64,000 bases of DNA from Lutraria lutraria (lineage: Eukaryota; Mollusca; Bivalvia; Venerida; Mactridae). A program made the position numbers and the translations under genes. The stretch's first letter is position 1; each line of letters starts with the position of its first letter. The DNA is taken from the NCBI GenBank assembly GCA_964023205.1, contig OZ026846.1, positions 36,228,194 through 36,292,193 of the forward strand, read 5' to 3'. Below, in pieces: positions 21,401-33,200 of the stretch. The notes under the pieces were generated by a model. The model was given only the letters and a program-made list of their open reading frames with translations. It had not been told where the DNA came from and made no database searches.

Positions 21401-24400
21401 TGCCTTCTTTTTGTGACTCTCTAACACTTCATACAGACATGCACATCCTTCTGGCTTTTCAACAGCTCCATGCAAAATCTCAACAGCTCGAATATCTCTG
21501 CCGTAAAATCTAAAAATATTGCAAGCACTTTATGAAATTAAGTGAAATATTTGATGAAGTGAAGTTTTCTCTAGGTATTCGAGCAGATATTTATTGATTT
21601 TACAAATTGATACTTTATAATTTATGTTAACCCTTAACCTGCTCACTTTCCTGAATGGACATGTCAAACTTCCATTTTGAAACAGTCCATGGTAAGTTTA
21701 AGGGAAAATTTAGAAGTTATTCACCCAACAGTAAAGTGTCTTGTCAGAGTGCATGGGTGTGCAGACTGGCCTGGTCCTTACCTGGTGGCAAAAGCTTGCA
21801 GTTTTGAGCTCCAGCATTGTATGAGTTCATGTTACGACGATAATAAAAGTTTTGGTGGTTTTATAAATTTTCTTACTTTTTATTGGCATCTTTGCGTTCT
21901 ATCAAACCACTCCCTTCAACAGATATACCAGCAAATAATCCACGAGTCTTTGAGTATGTATATATGGCAGCCTGACCTCTAACAGCTACATCAGCCTCAA
22001 GGTTACGTCCAAGAGGTCCAGCGGCTATCGTAAAATTACCTCCGAGAGTTAAATTACCTCCCTTTGAAAAAGCTTCCACTGCTGATCTTTTATTTAGAAT
22101 AATCACAAAGTCTGTCACCTATATTCAAAAGCACAGAAAATATGCAGATATAACTGAATGAAAAACAAAATATATCAGACGAAACAACTCCACACAAATA
22201 GGAAGTACAATGAATGTGATGGCTAACATATGATTCACATAAGGTGTAAAAATAAATTATTTGGTTTGTGTTACCTGAGTAACCTGACTGACCCTTAATT
22301 TTATTAGGCTCAATGATTGTTACATCCACTTTCTCACCTAATTTTTTACCTTTCTGCATGCTTCAATATCCTCCCCAATAATCACCTACTTACGTACCCT
22401 ACTGGTACTTTTAATGAGCATGTAACCAGAAACAACTAATTTTTCATGCACAAGCATTTGGCAATTATAAAACTTTCATTTCAAAATGGTTAAATTAAAT
22501 TAGTAATGTTGCATTTAGAACAACACTTAGACTTAAAAAATCCCGATGCATTGGTTTGTAGACATTTTTTATGAAACACTTTTTTACCTTTCAACATGCT
22601 TAAATTTTAAAAGCAAACAAAACCACCCTGACCTACATTTAATATCTTTAATGAGTATGTAACCAGTAACAAACATTAAATTTTGTAGCCCTAATGGCAA
22701 ATCAATGTAAAACACAATGAATACATCAATCAATTAATTAGATTAATCATTCACTCAGTCGATTAATCATTAAATCCTGTTACATACCTCAGCACCAATC
22801 TCAAATCCACCGCCCAGTCCAGCAATACCAATAGCAGAAGGTGCAGACCAGTCTAGATAAATAAACATTGAACATTGAACAGTCATTAATCTGAACTTGT
22901 ATTAAGATAGGAATTCAGTTCATATACATTAAATGTGAATGTAAACTCACCGAACTGAACAGAGAAAACACCAATAAGTCAATAACACTAATAATTAAAG
23001 AGAACCTCGAATCAGCAGTAAAATATGTAACAAAAAATATCAACACAAAAAAATATGAATTAGGTGTAAAAACGTGTCCAGTTCTAACCTGACTGAAGCC
23101 CTCTTTTCTGCCTACCGTGAACTTTTTTTTAAGCCTCAGCAAATTTTTGCTTGCCAATATTTTCAATTTCATATCAACATACTTAACAAACATACATTAA
23201 TTAAAATGAAAAATACAAAACGAACAAAGACAAATATGTTACGAAACTTCAAAACATTGATATTTTTATCAAAATATTTTTATTCTGATCAAAGTTTTGC
23301 AGATTTTTTGTTGCGATTTACAAACTTTTCAATATTTTTAGTTTGATTTACTTGAGTGTCATCGAACTATATTGGTATGCAAATGCATTTGTTGTCCTGG
23401 GTCTATGCAGATAAAAATAATAGGAATGCGATATATTGCTTTCCAAAAAGTTCTGCCAATCTTTCAACCCCATAATTATGGGGGATATTAATGACAATAC
23501 AGTGTACTTACATACAGTACTGTGGAATCATAAATTTTCGTTGGGGATTTAATTTCATGGTTTTTGTGGATAGAATCATCCACGAAATCAAATCCACACA
23601 AATTTAAATGCAGAGATAAGGCTTTTTTCCTCTAAAAACAAAATCCACGAATTTATGTCCCCACGATATAGCCAATTTATTAAAGACCACGAAAATTGAG
23701 CCCAACGAAAATAAATGAAAGTACAGTATTTCATATTTGGCCAATCTAACAAGGGTATCAATGCAGATCAAAATGTCTGCAACAAGAAAATCTGCGCATA
23801 ATCAAATTCATCAATGTGATAATCTAGTTTCCTACCTGAATTTATACCATCATCAACCTTAGCAATAACAATACCACTACCACCACGAGCTGTCACCAGA
23901 AATCCTGCCTTCACAACAGTCAGAATAGCAAGTCCTTTAGCTTTCAGTAAAATACCACCTATAATGTTTATTATGAGAAATGTGATTGTAAACAGCTTTA
24001 AACATGCACAACAGGCTACTTAAAATATGTATACTGGCAATCCATATTGGTCACAATGGATTATATGAACAAATTGGTTTGAGCCTCGCTACAGACTACT
24101 ACTGACCATGTCTCTTCATGTGAAAAAGTAGGCAGTTGCTTATGGAGGATGGGAGTCCAGTACTGGTTCTTCCCAGGAATGCTGATTGGATGAACTGTTC
24201 ACCCCATATGACTCTGATTGTTGAAGAGGGACGTAAAACTCAAACAAATATCGGTATGAAAAAAATTAACATCAGATAGCTCAAGCAGAAACAAGAGCTG
24301 ACTTGCCTGACACTGGATACAATGGTAATCCACATGGGTCAAGAATGTTACAATCAATGCAGTTACTGTGTAAAGACAGATTAGATGATAAATATATTAT

Positions 24401-24554
24401 TAGACATCTCTGACTGAAGTACTAAAAGGAAAGACTAACCAGGAATCAGTTTATCAGGTCCCATCTTGGCTGTAGGAACTGTGAACTCCTTCAGTATCTT
24501 CGCTGCCTTCTTTGCCTCTGATTTCAAGCTGTGAGGAATTGGTGTATTCACCAT
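18465..24554 (-). CDS. SH3YL1: SH3YL1: SYLF lipid-binding domain plus C-terminal SH3 domain
   Basis: Eight exons (transcript order): 24554-24440, 23958-23836, 22852-22788, 22118-21877, 21509-21314, 20757-20439, 20036-19941 and 18577-18465. All junctions are GT-AG; the product is 422 residues. The start, MVNTPIPHSLKSEAKKAAKI, matches SH3YL1 proteins. The SYLF domain (about 1-220) includes LVTARGGSGIVIAK, WSAPSAIGIAGLGGGFEIG, KGGNLTLGGNFTIAAGPLGR and LFAGISVEGSGLIERKDANK. This domain binds phosphoinositides. The linker, mostly exon 6, is rich in Ser, Lys and Pro (DSDSDSDSPP, repeated TPPSSRK). The SH3 domain is split between the last two exons and has its hallmark DDWWEGK and GIFPANYV. Human SH3YL1 acts in dorsal-ruffle and NADPH-oxidase signalling; similar function is inferred. 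The protein is longer than the ~342-residue human form because of the linker. It is divergent from AAMP. Confidence 0.93.
18641..19224. mobile_element. Tc1/mariner-like non-autonomous element in the last SH3YL1 intron
   Basis: TACTGTAGAAC at the left is exactly inverse to GTTCTACAGTA at the right; the similarity continues into TTTTATTCGCG versus CGCGAAATTAAA. It is 584 bp with TA at both outer edges. The interior contains further ATTCGCG motifs and no ORF. Confidence 0.68.
19513..19590 (-). mobile_element. tRNA-like SINE head
   Basis: On the minus strand, GCCCAGCTAGCTCAGTGG contains a canonical box A (TAGCTCAGTGG, 19571-19580). GAGTTTGAACCC gives box B (19526-19537). The ~75 nt tRNA-like unit has acceptor arms that do not pair properly, so it is a SINE or tRNA pseudogene. 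It lies in an SH3YL1 intron, in the same orientation as the gene. Confidence 0.6.
21052..21225. repeat. MITE, CAGTCAAACCTGTG family
   Basis: TACAGTAAAACCTGTGAATA opens the element. Repeated AAAGGTCACC and CCTTTATTCACAGG motifs face each other inside. The right end is decayed. It is in SH3YL1 intron 5. Confidence 0.55.
22325..22435. repeat. MITE fragment, GTTTCTGGTTAC family
   Basis: It ends TTTTAATGAGCATGTAACCA followed by GAAACAA, the same end as at 9104 in inverse orientation, and lies in SH3YL1 intron 3. Confidence 0.45.
22545..22680. repeat. MITE, GTTTCTGGTTAC family
   Basis: Contains TTTACCTTTCAACATGCTTA and ends TTAATGAGTATGTAACCAGT followed by AACAAA. It is adjacent to the copy at 22325-22435 in the same orientation. 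Confidence 0.45.
23513..23728. repeat. MITE, TACAGTACTNTGGAATCA type, 216 bp
   Basis: TACAGTACTGTGGAATCATA followed by AATTTTCGTTGG is inverse to CCAACGAAAATAAATGAAAG followed by TACAGTA. Internal CCACGAA motifs repeat. It is in SH3YL1 intron 2. Confidence 0.65.
24090..24250 (+). mobile_element. SINE 3' portion
   Basis: It contains TGACCATGTCTCTTCATGTG, GGAGGATGGGAGTCCAGTAC and the tail ACGTAAAACTCAAACAAA. The same body occurs inverted at 27946-28990 and 60127-60355. It lies in SH3YL1 intron 1, antisense to the gene. Confidence 0.6.
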
Positions 24555-27257
24555 GGTTCTATTATTGTGTTATGTGATATGTAATTAAATAACCTACAAT
24601 ATAAGAAAAGACATTCATATTGTATATAATGGACCAATGTATATATACATGTATAATTATACTGTATAATACAATGTTCATGTATACTCCAGGTACAATT
24701 AAGGCCAGACATCTTTGCTTAATTTCATCAATGTTTACACATTATGGATTAAACAAAACAATTTCATTTACCTGTCTTTCCTTACATCAGGGTCAGTGTT
24801 GTCCGTCAATGGAAAGTGTAAATACTAGAAAGATTTTTAAGTATTGAAATGGTACACATAAGCAAAACATTTTCTTATCTGCGATGTTGTTAATAAAGCT
24901 AAATACTTCTAACTTCTAATTTTAACTTGGTTTCCAAGATGATAGACATGAAGAATAAGGTTTATTTAATTGCATAAATCTTTAAGAAAAGGTAACAGAT
25001 TAATATTGTAGAAGGCATCGCCATCGTTTGCTTAAGTAAATGTGACAGTGACATCTCCGCAGGTACTACAGCAATTTATTCATTCAGACATCAGATCTCT
25101 GAGGTCATTTTTATACTGCTTTTGGGGCCCCTAATGTCAGTAATGAAAAAGTTTGTATTTTTCATTCTCTGTATTACATTTATCAAATTTGGTTATTCTT
25201 CTGTTACCACCATATGTAATGTTTTGTTTAAAGATTATAAATGAAACATCAAAACTGATATAGTCGATTTAAATTTGCATGCTAATGAGGGATTAGTCTC
25301 ATTTCGATATATAGGTGTAACAGGTAAACCCGGTAACCATTATAGATAAGATAGAGAAAACATAATTAATAATTATGTATATTTAATAGTACACATTATT
25401 GTGTTTATGAAACAAGATATTAATTTTGATTTTCACAATTTGAAGGGTAATTCTTGAAAGTCGGAAAGAAATTGCAATTTCGAATACTATATATGTTAAT
25501 AAAAAAAAAGAGCGATTTTGGCAGTTTTGAACACATGGCCGCTACGAATAAAAAATCATAGCCTTTACAGTACCTTGAGAGGTGATATTTAGGTGTTAAC
25601 AACACAGCAATCAAAATTAATATTTTGATAAATAAGTTAGGCTTAAAGTTAAACATGATAAAAATAATAGCACATTGTTTTCTAAAAATAAATTATCAAG
25701 AGTACACTGAAGTATGTTATTTTCTTTTTTCTGTGTCTAATATAATCTAGTAATAGTAGTATAATAAATACATCTAAATACTAAAAATATACAATATTAA
25801 TTACATAGTACATATATGCACAGTTCAAATATGGTTTCCCCTATGTATCATATAGGTGGTACATTAAGTCTCATAAGTGGAACATTAAGGTAATTCAAAG
25901 TTGTGACAAAATGGCCTTCTGATGTTTTAGCTATGCATCCTAAAGAAGTGGCATTGTTCAATAATTACTGAAAGTACGTAACTGTAATAAGTATTTATCA
26001 AGAGCTAATGATTAAATGTACATTTCTGCACCAGTAAAATAATATTTGATGATTAACAAGTATCTGTAATTCTCACATGAACGTATGCTAATTCCATTTG
26101 CCAAAATAATGTATCATAATATCAAAATTAATTCAAACTACAATGTCCAACAATAACTTCAATATGTCATTGACGGTTTCCATATTTTGAATTTTCATTA
26201 TTAAATGTTTTTCAATGTTTATTTTCAATTCTTAACACAGTCCTCAACTTTCACACAGTGAATTTTCTTCCATGTGTGTTTAGGCTACTGTGTAGTACAT
26301 ATATAGTGTAAACACGTGTTGAGGATTTTTGTGAAATGTGAATATTGAGGACTGTGTTTAGAATTGAAAATAAGCATGGAAGAACATTTAAAAGTGAAAA
26401 TTTGAAATATGGAAACCCTCAATGACATGTTGAAGTTATTGTTGGACAGTGTAGGTTAAATTAATTTCGATATTATGATACATTATTTTGGCAAATGGAA
26501 TTAGCATAAGTTCATGTGAGAATTACAGATACTTGTTAATCATCAAATATTATTTTACTGGTGCAGAAATGTACATTTAATCATTAGCTCTTGATAAAAA
26601 CTCATTTCAGTTATGTACTTTCAGTAATTATTGAACAACGCCACTTTTTAGGATGCATAGCAAAAATGTCAGGTGGCTATTTTTTCACAAATTTGTGCTG
26701 TGATGATTCACCTTAAGACCTGGTACATAATGACTGACATTCTTACCTCTCAGCCACGGCGCATTAATATAGTGTTCTGTTTATGTATTACAATATAAAG
26801 TCATTTCAACTGGTAAATAACCTGATCTACCTTGGAAAAATGTAAATGTTTACAGCGGTATTTACAGCATGTAATACAAACTTAACGAAGTGTCAAATGC
26901 ATGAGACGTAATTAAAGAGCACTACTTCCTGGATATTTCAAACATTGTTTATCAACATTCAATTACTCCATAGAAAACAACCGTTAATGACAACATGTAA
27001 ACGACGGAGTAAACAATTACCTGTTAATATGACGTGAATTAGAATAAATAAGACGTCAACAAAATTCAATCATGAAGAAATCTACACATGACTTCGAAGA
27101 TATATATGCGTTGTTACATTCTAAAATCATTGTTGACATATTTTGATGAGGTGTTAGAGTGATCTCCCTTAATTGTTCATGAATAGTAACGGTATCAGAC
27201 GGATTTTACCCTTTTTGGATACCTGTCGCACGTGAAAAATTATACCATATCGTGACA
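24555..27257. other. Divergent intergenic region between SH3YL1 and AAMP
   Basis: The 2.7 kb between the two start codons must include the promoters or 5' UTRs of both genes. No additional gene is visible. The central part is the 824 bp fold-back element at 25889-26712. The remainder is AT-rich; I could not place core promoter motifs with confidence. Confidence 0.5.
25889..26712. mobile_element. Long fold-back element with TTAA target duplication
   Basis: Two long arms, about 25889-26250 and 26330-26712, are near-perfect inverse copies. For example GTAAAATAATATTTGATGAT on the left faces ATCATCAAATATTATTTTAC on the right. The loop is about 80 bp. The ends GGTAATTCA and TGATTCACC are each followed outward by TTAA (25885-25888 and 26713-26716). 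TTAA duplication points to a piggyBac-type non-autonomous element. No transposase is encoded. Confidence 0.8.
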
Positions 27258-30200
27258 ATGTCTGGCCAAGACAGTGAGAATATTGATGACGAGGAAGTAA
27301 TATCACCCGATGATATTCTAGAAATAATAGAGGTTGACGACAATGGGGGTAATCATGCAACGTTATTACCGTTATTGATTAAAGTTGAATATTTTTCGGA
27401 TACGGATGAAATTCGGATATGAATCAATTTACATATATATGAGACAGGGTTATTTAGGTCTAATGTCATCTGTCGTTTCTTATGGAATTCAATTGACACC
27501 CAAGTTAATGATTTGTTGTAACAGTTTTCGATATGCTTCCGATTTGGAGATATTAACCCTTGACAACACACTTGTTTTGATTTGTTGACATCTGTGGTGG
27601 TTAAGTCAATGGTTGTTTAAAATATTGATCTATGATCTGAATCAATTACAGTAAAGAATGTTGAGCCACAGTTGTTGATGTTGTATGCAAATAATTTATG
27701 TCTCGTTTAGAGGGTCGTATATTTCAACTAGGAGCTGTATAGTTGATTAATTGAAAATATATGCATTGATGATGTTGTGAACTAAATTAATTTAATACCT
27801 TTATTGATGAACTTCTGATGGCATGAAACATGCTATGCCATTGAATAAAAAGATGCTTAGAAATCAATAACTTTTAAACAGTTTCAAGTATTAATCATAT
27901 AAAATTTATTTCTGAGCCTAAAAAGTATAATTATATTATTGCCCTTTGCTTGTTTATTTGAGTTTTATGCCCCTTTTCAACAGTCAGAGTCATATGAGGT
28001 AGTCAGTTCATTTAACCATCATTCCTGGTAAAAACCAGTACTAGACTCCCAGTCTTTGAATTAATTTTTATGACAGGTTGCCCGACTATATACTAAATAT
28101 GAAGGGAACTCTAAAATTAGGTTGTCCCCCAAAAGACTTAAAGAAGGAAAAAAATCCTATCATGCAGGGGGCAACCCACTAATTCAAAGACTTGACTCCC
28201 ATCCTCCGTAAGCATCTGCTTACTTTCTCACATAAAGAGACATGGTCAGTAACGGAGCTCGAACCCATGAGAGAGTCGACCCTCTATCAGTGAGAGGTTA
28301 CAGCAGTGTTCCCACTGACGTGAAATATTATGTAAATCATGCAATTAAATTAGCAATCACATAAGAAAATTTAACTCGCTGCGAGACTGCACGTACGAAA
28401 ATTTTAAGTACGAACCACTGTTTGAAGTGCAAACATTTAGGATTTTCCAAAAATCCATGACCTATAAACGTGACAAAGTCAAAATAAACACTTGTTGAAA
28501 GGCATATGTTTTAACATGACGTATAACAGACTAGACGGGTTTCGTTTCATGCAGGCATCGGTAATATTTTGTACTCAAAATGTGCGTAAACCATTCTGTG
28601 TAAGAAGTAGACGGGTTTTGTTTTCTGGACTGTAGTTGACGATTTTGTGCACAATAAAGGAAAACCAGTAATGTTGACCATTGTTTATCCTTTTCTGCAC
28701 ATGTTTTATGCATCGTCTGAAATTATGTTATTGACGTAAAGCAGTTTGGTTTTACTTCGAAGGAGGCCTCAAGCAGCTAGGTACTTACTGTCAAGTAAAT
28801 GTAAAACTAATATTAAAAAAGTTAATTTGGTACTTTTTACTTCCATTAATGTTTATACCCCCAAAATAGTTTTCTTACCCCCAGATTTTGAACCCAGAGA
28901 TTAAGTTTACCCATAAATTTAGAAGTGAGTGGGAACACTATTACTGTGATTTGAAGTCAGTGACCTTAACCACTCGACCATGGAGGTGGGTCTATTGCCC
29001 TTTAATTAATACTACTCTTCAAAGGTTTTAAAAAGTCATGGTGAGGAATATATGTATTATTTGAGATTGATTTTGATTATTGAAGGGGAAATATGGAAAA
29101 CTGATTTTGTCGTATGAGATAGTGTAGTTTTTACCAAAAGCAAGCCAACATTAGTAATTGGCATCTTACATTCTCTATAATGTCTGATTTTGCAATTTGT
29201 AGTAATGGTTGATGCTCTTGGTGATGTTGAGATCATTGAAGATGAAGGTGAAATGGATGAAGAAATGGAAGGTGCATCTGGAGGACAGATAGATGTCAAA
29301 GATATGGCTGAAGTTGTATTCAGTAAACATACAGGTAAACAAGCTCGGTGACAATCTATGATTTTGTGTTCTTAACAAAAGACTGCAAAGTATTCTTTGG
29401 GATTTAAGGGAAAGTTTTGCTCTTGTTTTTTTTCTATTTTGGAGTAAAGTCCCTGTAAAGACTTTAAAAGATTTACTAGACTGATTTTATTTGATATTGC
29501 TTAATTGGTTTGAAAACTTAAGTATTTTTTCTTTGTATTTGATAGATGCTGTATTCTGTGTCAGTATTGACCCACAGTCATGTGACCTTGTGATTACTGG
29601 AGGGCAGGATGACAAAGCTTACGTTTGGAAGTTATCTACTGGAGAAATTATTTTTGAATGTACAGGTAAGTTAATTGTTTAACCTTGTATGACTTTTATA
29701 TTCAGTCAAACCATGGGAAATGTAATGTGGACTTTATTGACAAATGGCCCTTATTCAGAGGTTGTTTTGTTCTAAAAGATCAATGACTGTTTTTAAAGGA
29801 ATAGCCGTTATTCACATGGTTACCTTTATTTGACCTTGGTGGCTAACATAGGTTTGACTGTTCTACAATACAGTAAATTATTTAACATACTCATAGTACA
29901 GTAAATTAAGTTCTGCTATTAAGACCATCAGATGAACTGACAGAAAGTGGATATATTATCAAGTTGGTCTTAATATAGAGATCCATCCTATGACCATATT
30001 ATGATAATTAACCAGGGCTCTCATTTGACCCTTAAGATGGTATTTTGACTCTTGGAATTAGCATAATAATGATTTTGACTCTTGAGAATGGGAACCAAAG
30101 GGTCAAATTTACTATTACATTTGTAGGAAATTTTGTTAACTCTTTAAATTTATATCAGCTATGGGTCATTTTGACCCCAACTTTTGAAGTCTACGAAGCA

Positions 30201-33200
30201 TTCTGAATTAACATAGCCTATTTTTTTCCAACATTAGAGTTTAGACTGACATTAATTTTATTTCTGCCTTTATTATTTGTTCAGTTTCACTGAAAAGTGA
30301 TTTAACAAAACCAGTCATCACAGAAAAGCTCCTGAGTGTGAAACAAAGTAAAACTTACAGAATGGACCTATCATATTTTCATGTCCAAATTTTGTAAAAC
30401 TAAAAATGGACATACCCATGAAATTACTGATTTAGTCAAATCCATGCAAATTTGGCACCAACTTACTAAATTGAAATCAAACCACTGTATTTTTGTGTCA
30501 AACTGTGTGTTATAATACCAAATTATTGTATATTTTTTATTTGTGACAATTCTATATTTGGTATACTTACTATATTTATATGATAATCATATATATCACT
30601 TGCCCTGTAACACCTACACATATGAGACTTGTATAAGACTGTTATGTAATAATGTTTTGGGGTCCATAACAATTCAAGTATGCACTAAGCATAAAAATAA
30701 GCAGCAAACATTCATTTTGAATGATATCTGAGCTACAATTTTAAAATGTTTTTTATTCTATTGACAGGACATAAAGATTCTGTGACTTGTGTTGGATTCA
30801 GTCATGATGGTGTTTATGTTGCCACAGCGGATCTGTCTGGTTGTGTTATTGTTTGGAAAGTTGAAACTAAGTCGCAAGTTTTCTCATTTGAATGTTCAGA
30901 TGCTGAGGTTAGTTCAGGATTTATTCACAAACATGTTGATATCTGCATCATATTTTAGACAATTCTGTCTTGAATTTCTGCAGGTTCATTGATTTCCGCA
31001 GATTGAGATGCTTGAGAGGCTAAGAAATGCACTTATTAAACATTATGTTCATACAGTTCCTCTGATTGGTTAATGCCTCCAGCTCATCCAATCAAAACAA
31101 TTCTTTCAATATCATTAGATCCAGACATTCTGTAATGACACCCTTCAACTACTACTAAGGGAAATGATTAAATGGCCCCTTAATGCCTAGGCAGTATACT
31201 AGTATTTCAGCCCTTACTCAATCTCAAATCTTACCCTGTTGTCATGAATGAATTTCGTAGTAAGGATCAGACATTGAAGATATTTCTTTCCTGAGTGTTC
31301 TTCCATTTTATGTATGTACATGATTGTATTTATATTTCAGTGGATGAAATGGCATCCGTTTTCTCATGTATTATTTCTGGGTACTGTTGATGGCGATGTA
31401 TGGATGTGGAAGATACCAAGTGGTGACTGTAAAACATTACAGAGTCATGGTTGTACTGCTTCATGCGGTGTCATACTAGCTGATGGTTAGTTTATACTGA
31501 AGTTACTTTTTCTGATTTGTGACAACTTATTGAGTTTGTTAATTGGGTTAAAGCCATTCTGAATCAATGAATGGTTTGTAGTTATGTTGTACAACTGACT
31601 CATAGAATCAAAGTACTGAAAGTACTCTGGTCCGCATAAAAATTCACTCACGCTGAGCAAGTGATGGCTATGGAAAGCTGAGCTATTGGGCAGTTTACAA
31701 AATTCCCTTGACCCAAATAATTGATAATTCTGACAATAGTAATAAACTATGTTTTAGTTCTTCATTCCAGATTTTTATTTTCATACATGTACAATCATTT
31801 AATGTTAGACATTTTTTTAAATGCCTACTGTCCAACCAACATTATTAAGGTTTGCCTAGGTATTTGCTTTTAATAGAGTAAAGCCTAATTATTAAAGTCA
31901 ACCGATGGTGAAAATATCCCAATTAACGAATGATAATCTGGATTTCTGTACATTGCCTCATTATTGCCTGAGGGACATTGAGAAAATAAATGTACTGACA
32001 CAATGTATTGTATGTAAACACAAACCAAAGTCTAATAAATAGTTGATACCTGTGTATCATATTTTTCAGGAAAACAAATGTGTGTAGGTTATGATGATGG
32101 ATCTATAAAACTCTGGGATTTAAAGGCAGGCACTGTTCAACATCATATATCAGGTATGTTGTAGTGATGAAAATTCTGATTGTTCTACAGCAGTGGCAGT
32201 TTTGTTGTCATAGCGAGATTAACTCCTTCATTCTGTGTGACTAATGGAGGTAATGATGGCGTCTCTGATTGTATCATATCACTCTATGCCTGTTTACTTA
32301 ATGGCAGTAGTATTTGCTTAATGATATTACTTCCTAAATAAGCACATACAATGAGAACCATACTGACTTAATTTTTCATGTGTTGGTTATATACACAAGG
32401 ATATATATATACTATGTTTTCATAGACATCAAAGTCATTGCAAAGCTGGATCACAATTTAAGCTTATTTAGCACACATTTTACTTTAAAATGACATGCAT
32501 AGATGGTTAAGTTTGTTTGAATTGTCTGTTGTCAAGCAATGTGTCATGTAGTGGTACTTAGACTGTTTTCAATCATATGTACTCATCTTACCGGGTTCAT
32601 TTTGAAGAAATTACAACAAAATTTGTTGCTATCAAAATTTGATTTAATCTTTCATTCACTAAGTACATGTATGCTACATGTAATTGATGCCTTCATTTTT
32701 TCAGGGAACATGGCTCACAAGTCAACAGTTTTATCAGTGGACAGTAATTCATTGAATAATTTAATAATAACTGGGTCTACAGATGTTACTGCAAAGTTAA
32801 CTAATAGTGCTACTGGAAAAGTGAGTTCGTATCATATATAAATGCTTTTATCAGTATTTTGGAAACTTCAACATTTTTCTGAAGAGAATCATTTTATCAA
32901 AAGTTCAGACTGTATATCTAGATAGAGTACAAGTCTGAAAAATACTGTACTTTGTCATCGTAAATTTTCAACCTTCTAAATTAACCAAGTCAATTATTTT
33001 TCCAAATATAGAATAACAACATAAATTGCATGTTTCCCTTTAAATGGAATTGATGAAAACATTACTATTCTTGCATACTTCATGAATAGTTCAAGAAGTA
33101 TGTATAACTGTTTGACTGGGGTTAAAGACCCATTAGCTCTTTGCTATAGAAAAATATATGCAAAAAACAAACAATTGCTGATTTTATCCCAAGATAATTA

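Larger units (their letters stand above)
27946..28990 (-). mobile_element. tRNA-derived SINE interrupted by two later insertions
   Basis: On the minus strand the pieces read: a tRNA-like head with CATGGTCGAGTGGTTAAGG (box A) and GGGTTCGAGCTCC (box B), a body with GACCATGTCTCTTTATGTGA and GGAGGATGGGAGTC, and a 3' part with CTGACTGTTGAAAAGGGGCA. The uninterrupted order is visible at 60127-60355. Here it is broken by a 637 bp hAT-like element (28304-28940) and a 142 bp MITE (28052-28193). All of it lies in AAMP intron 1. Confidence 0.72.
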
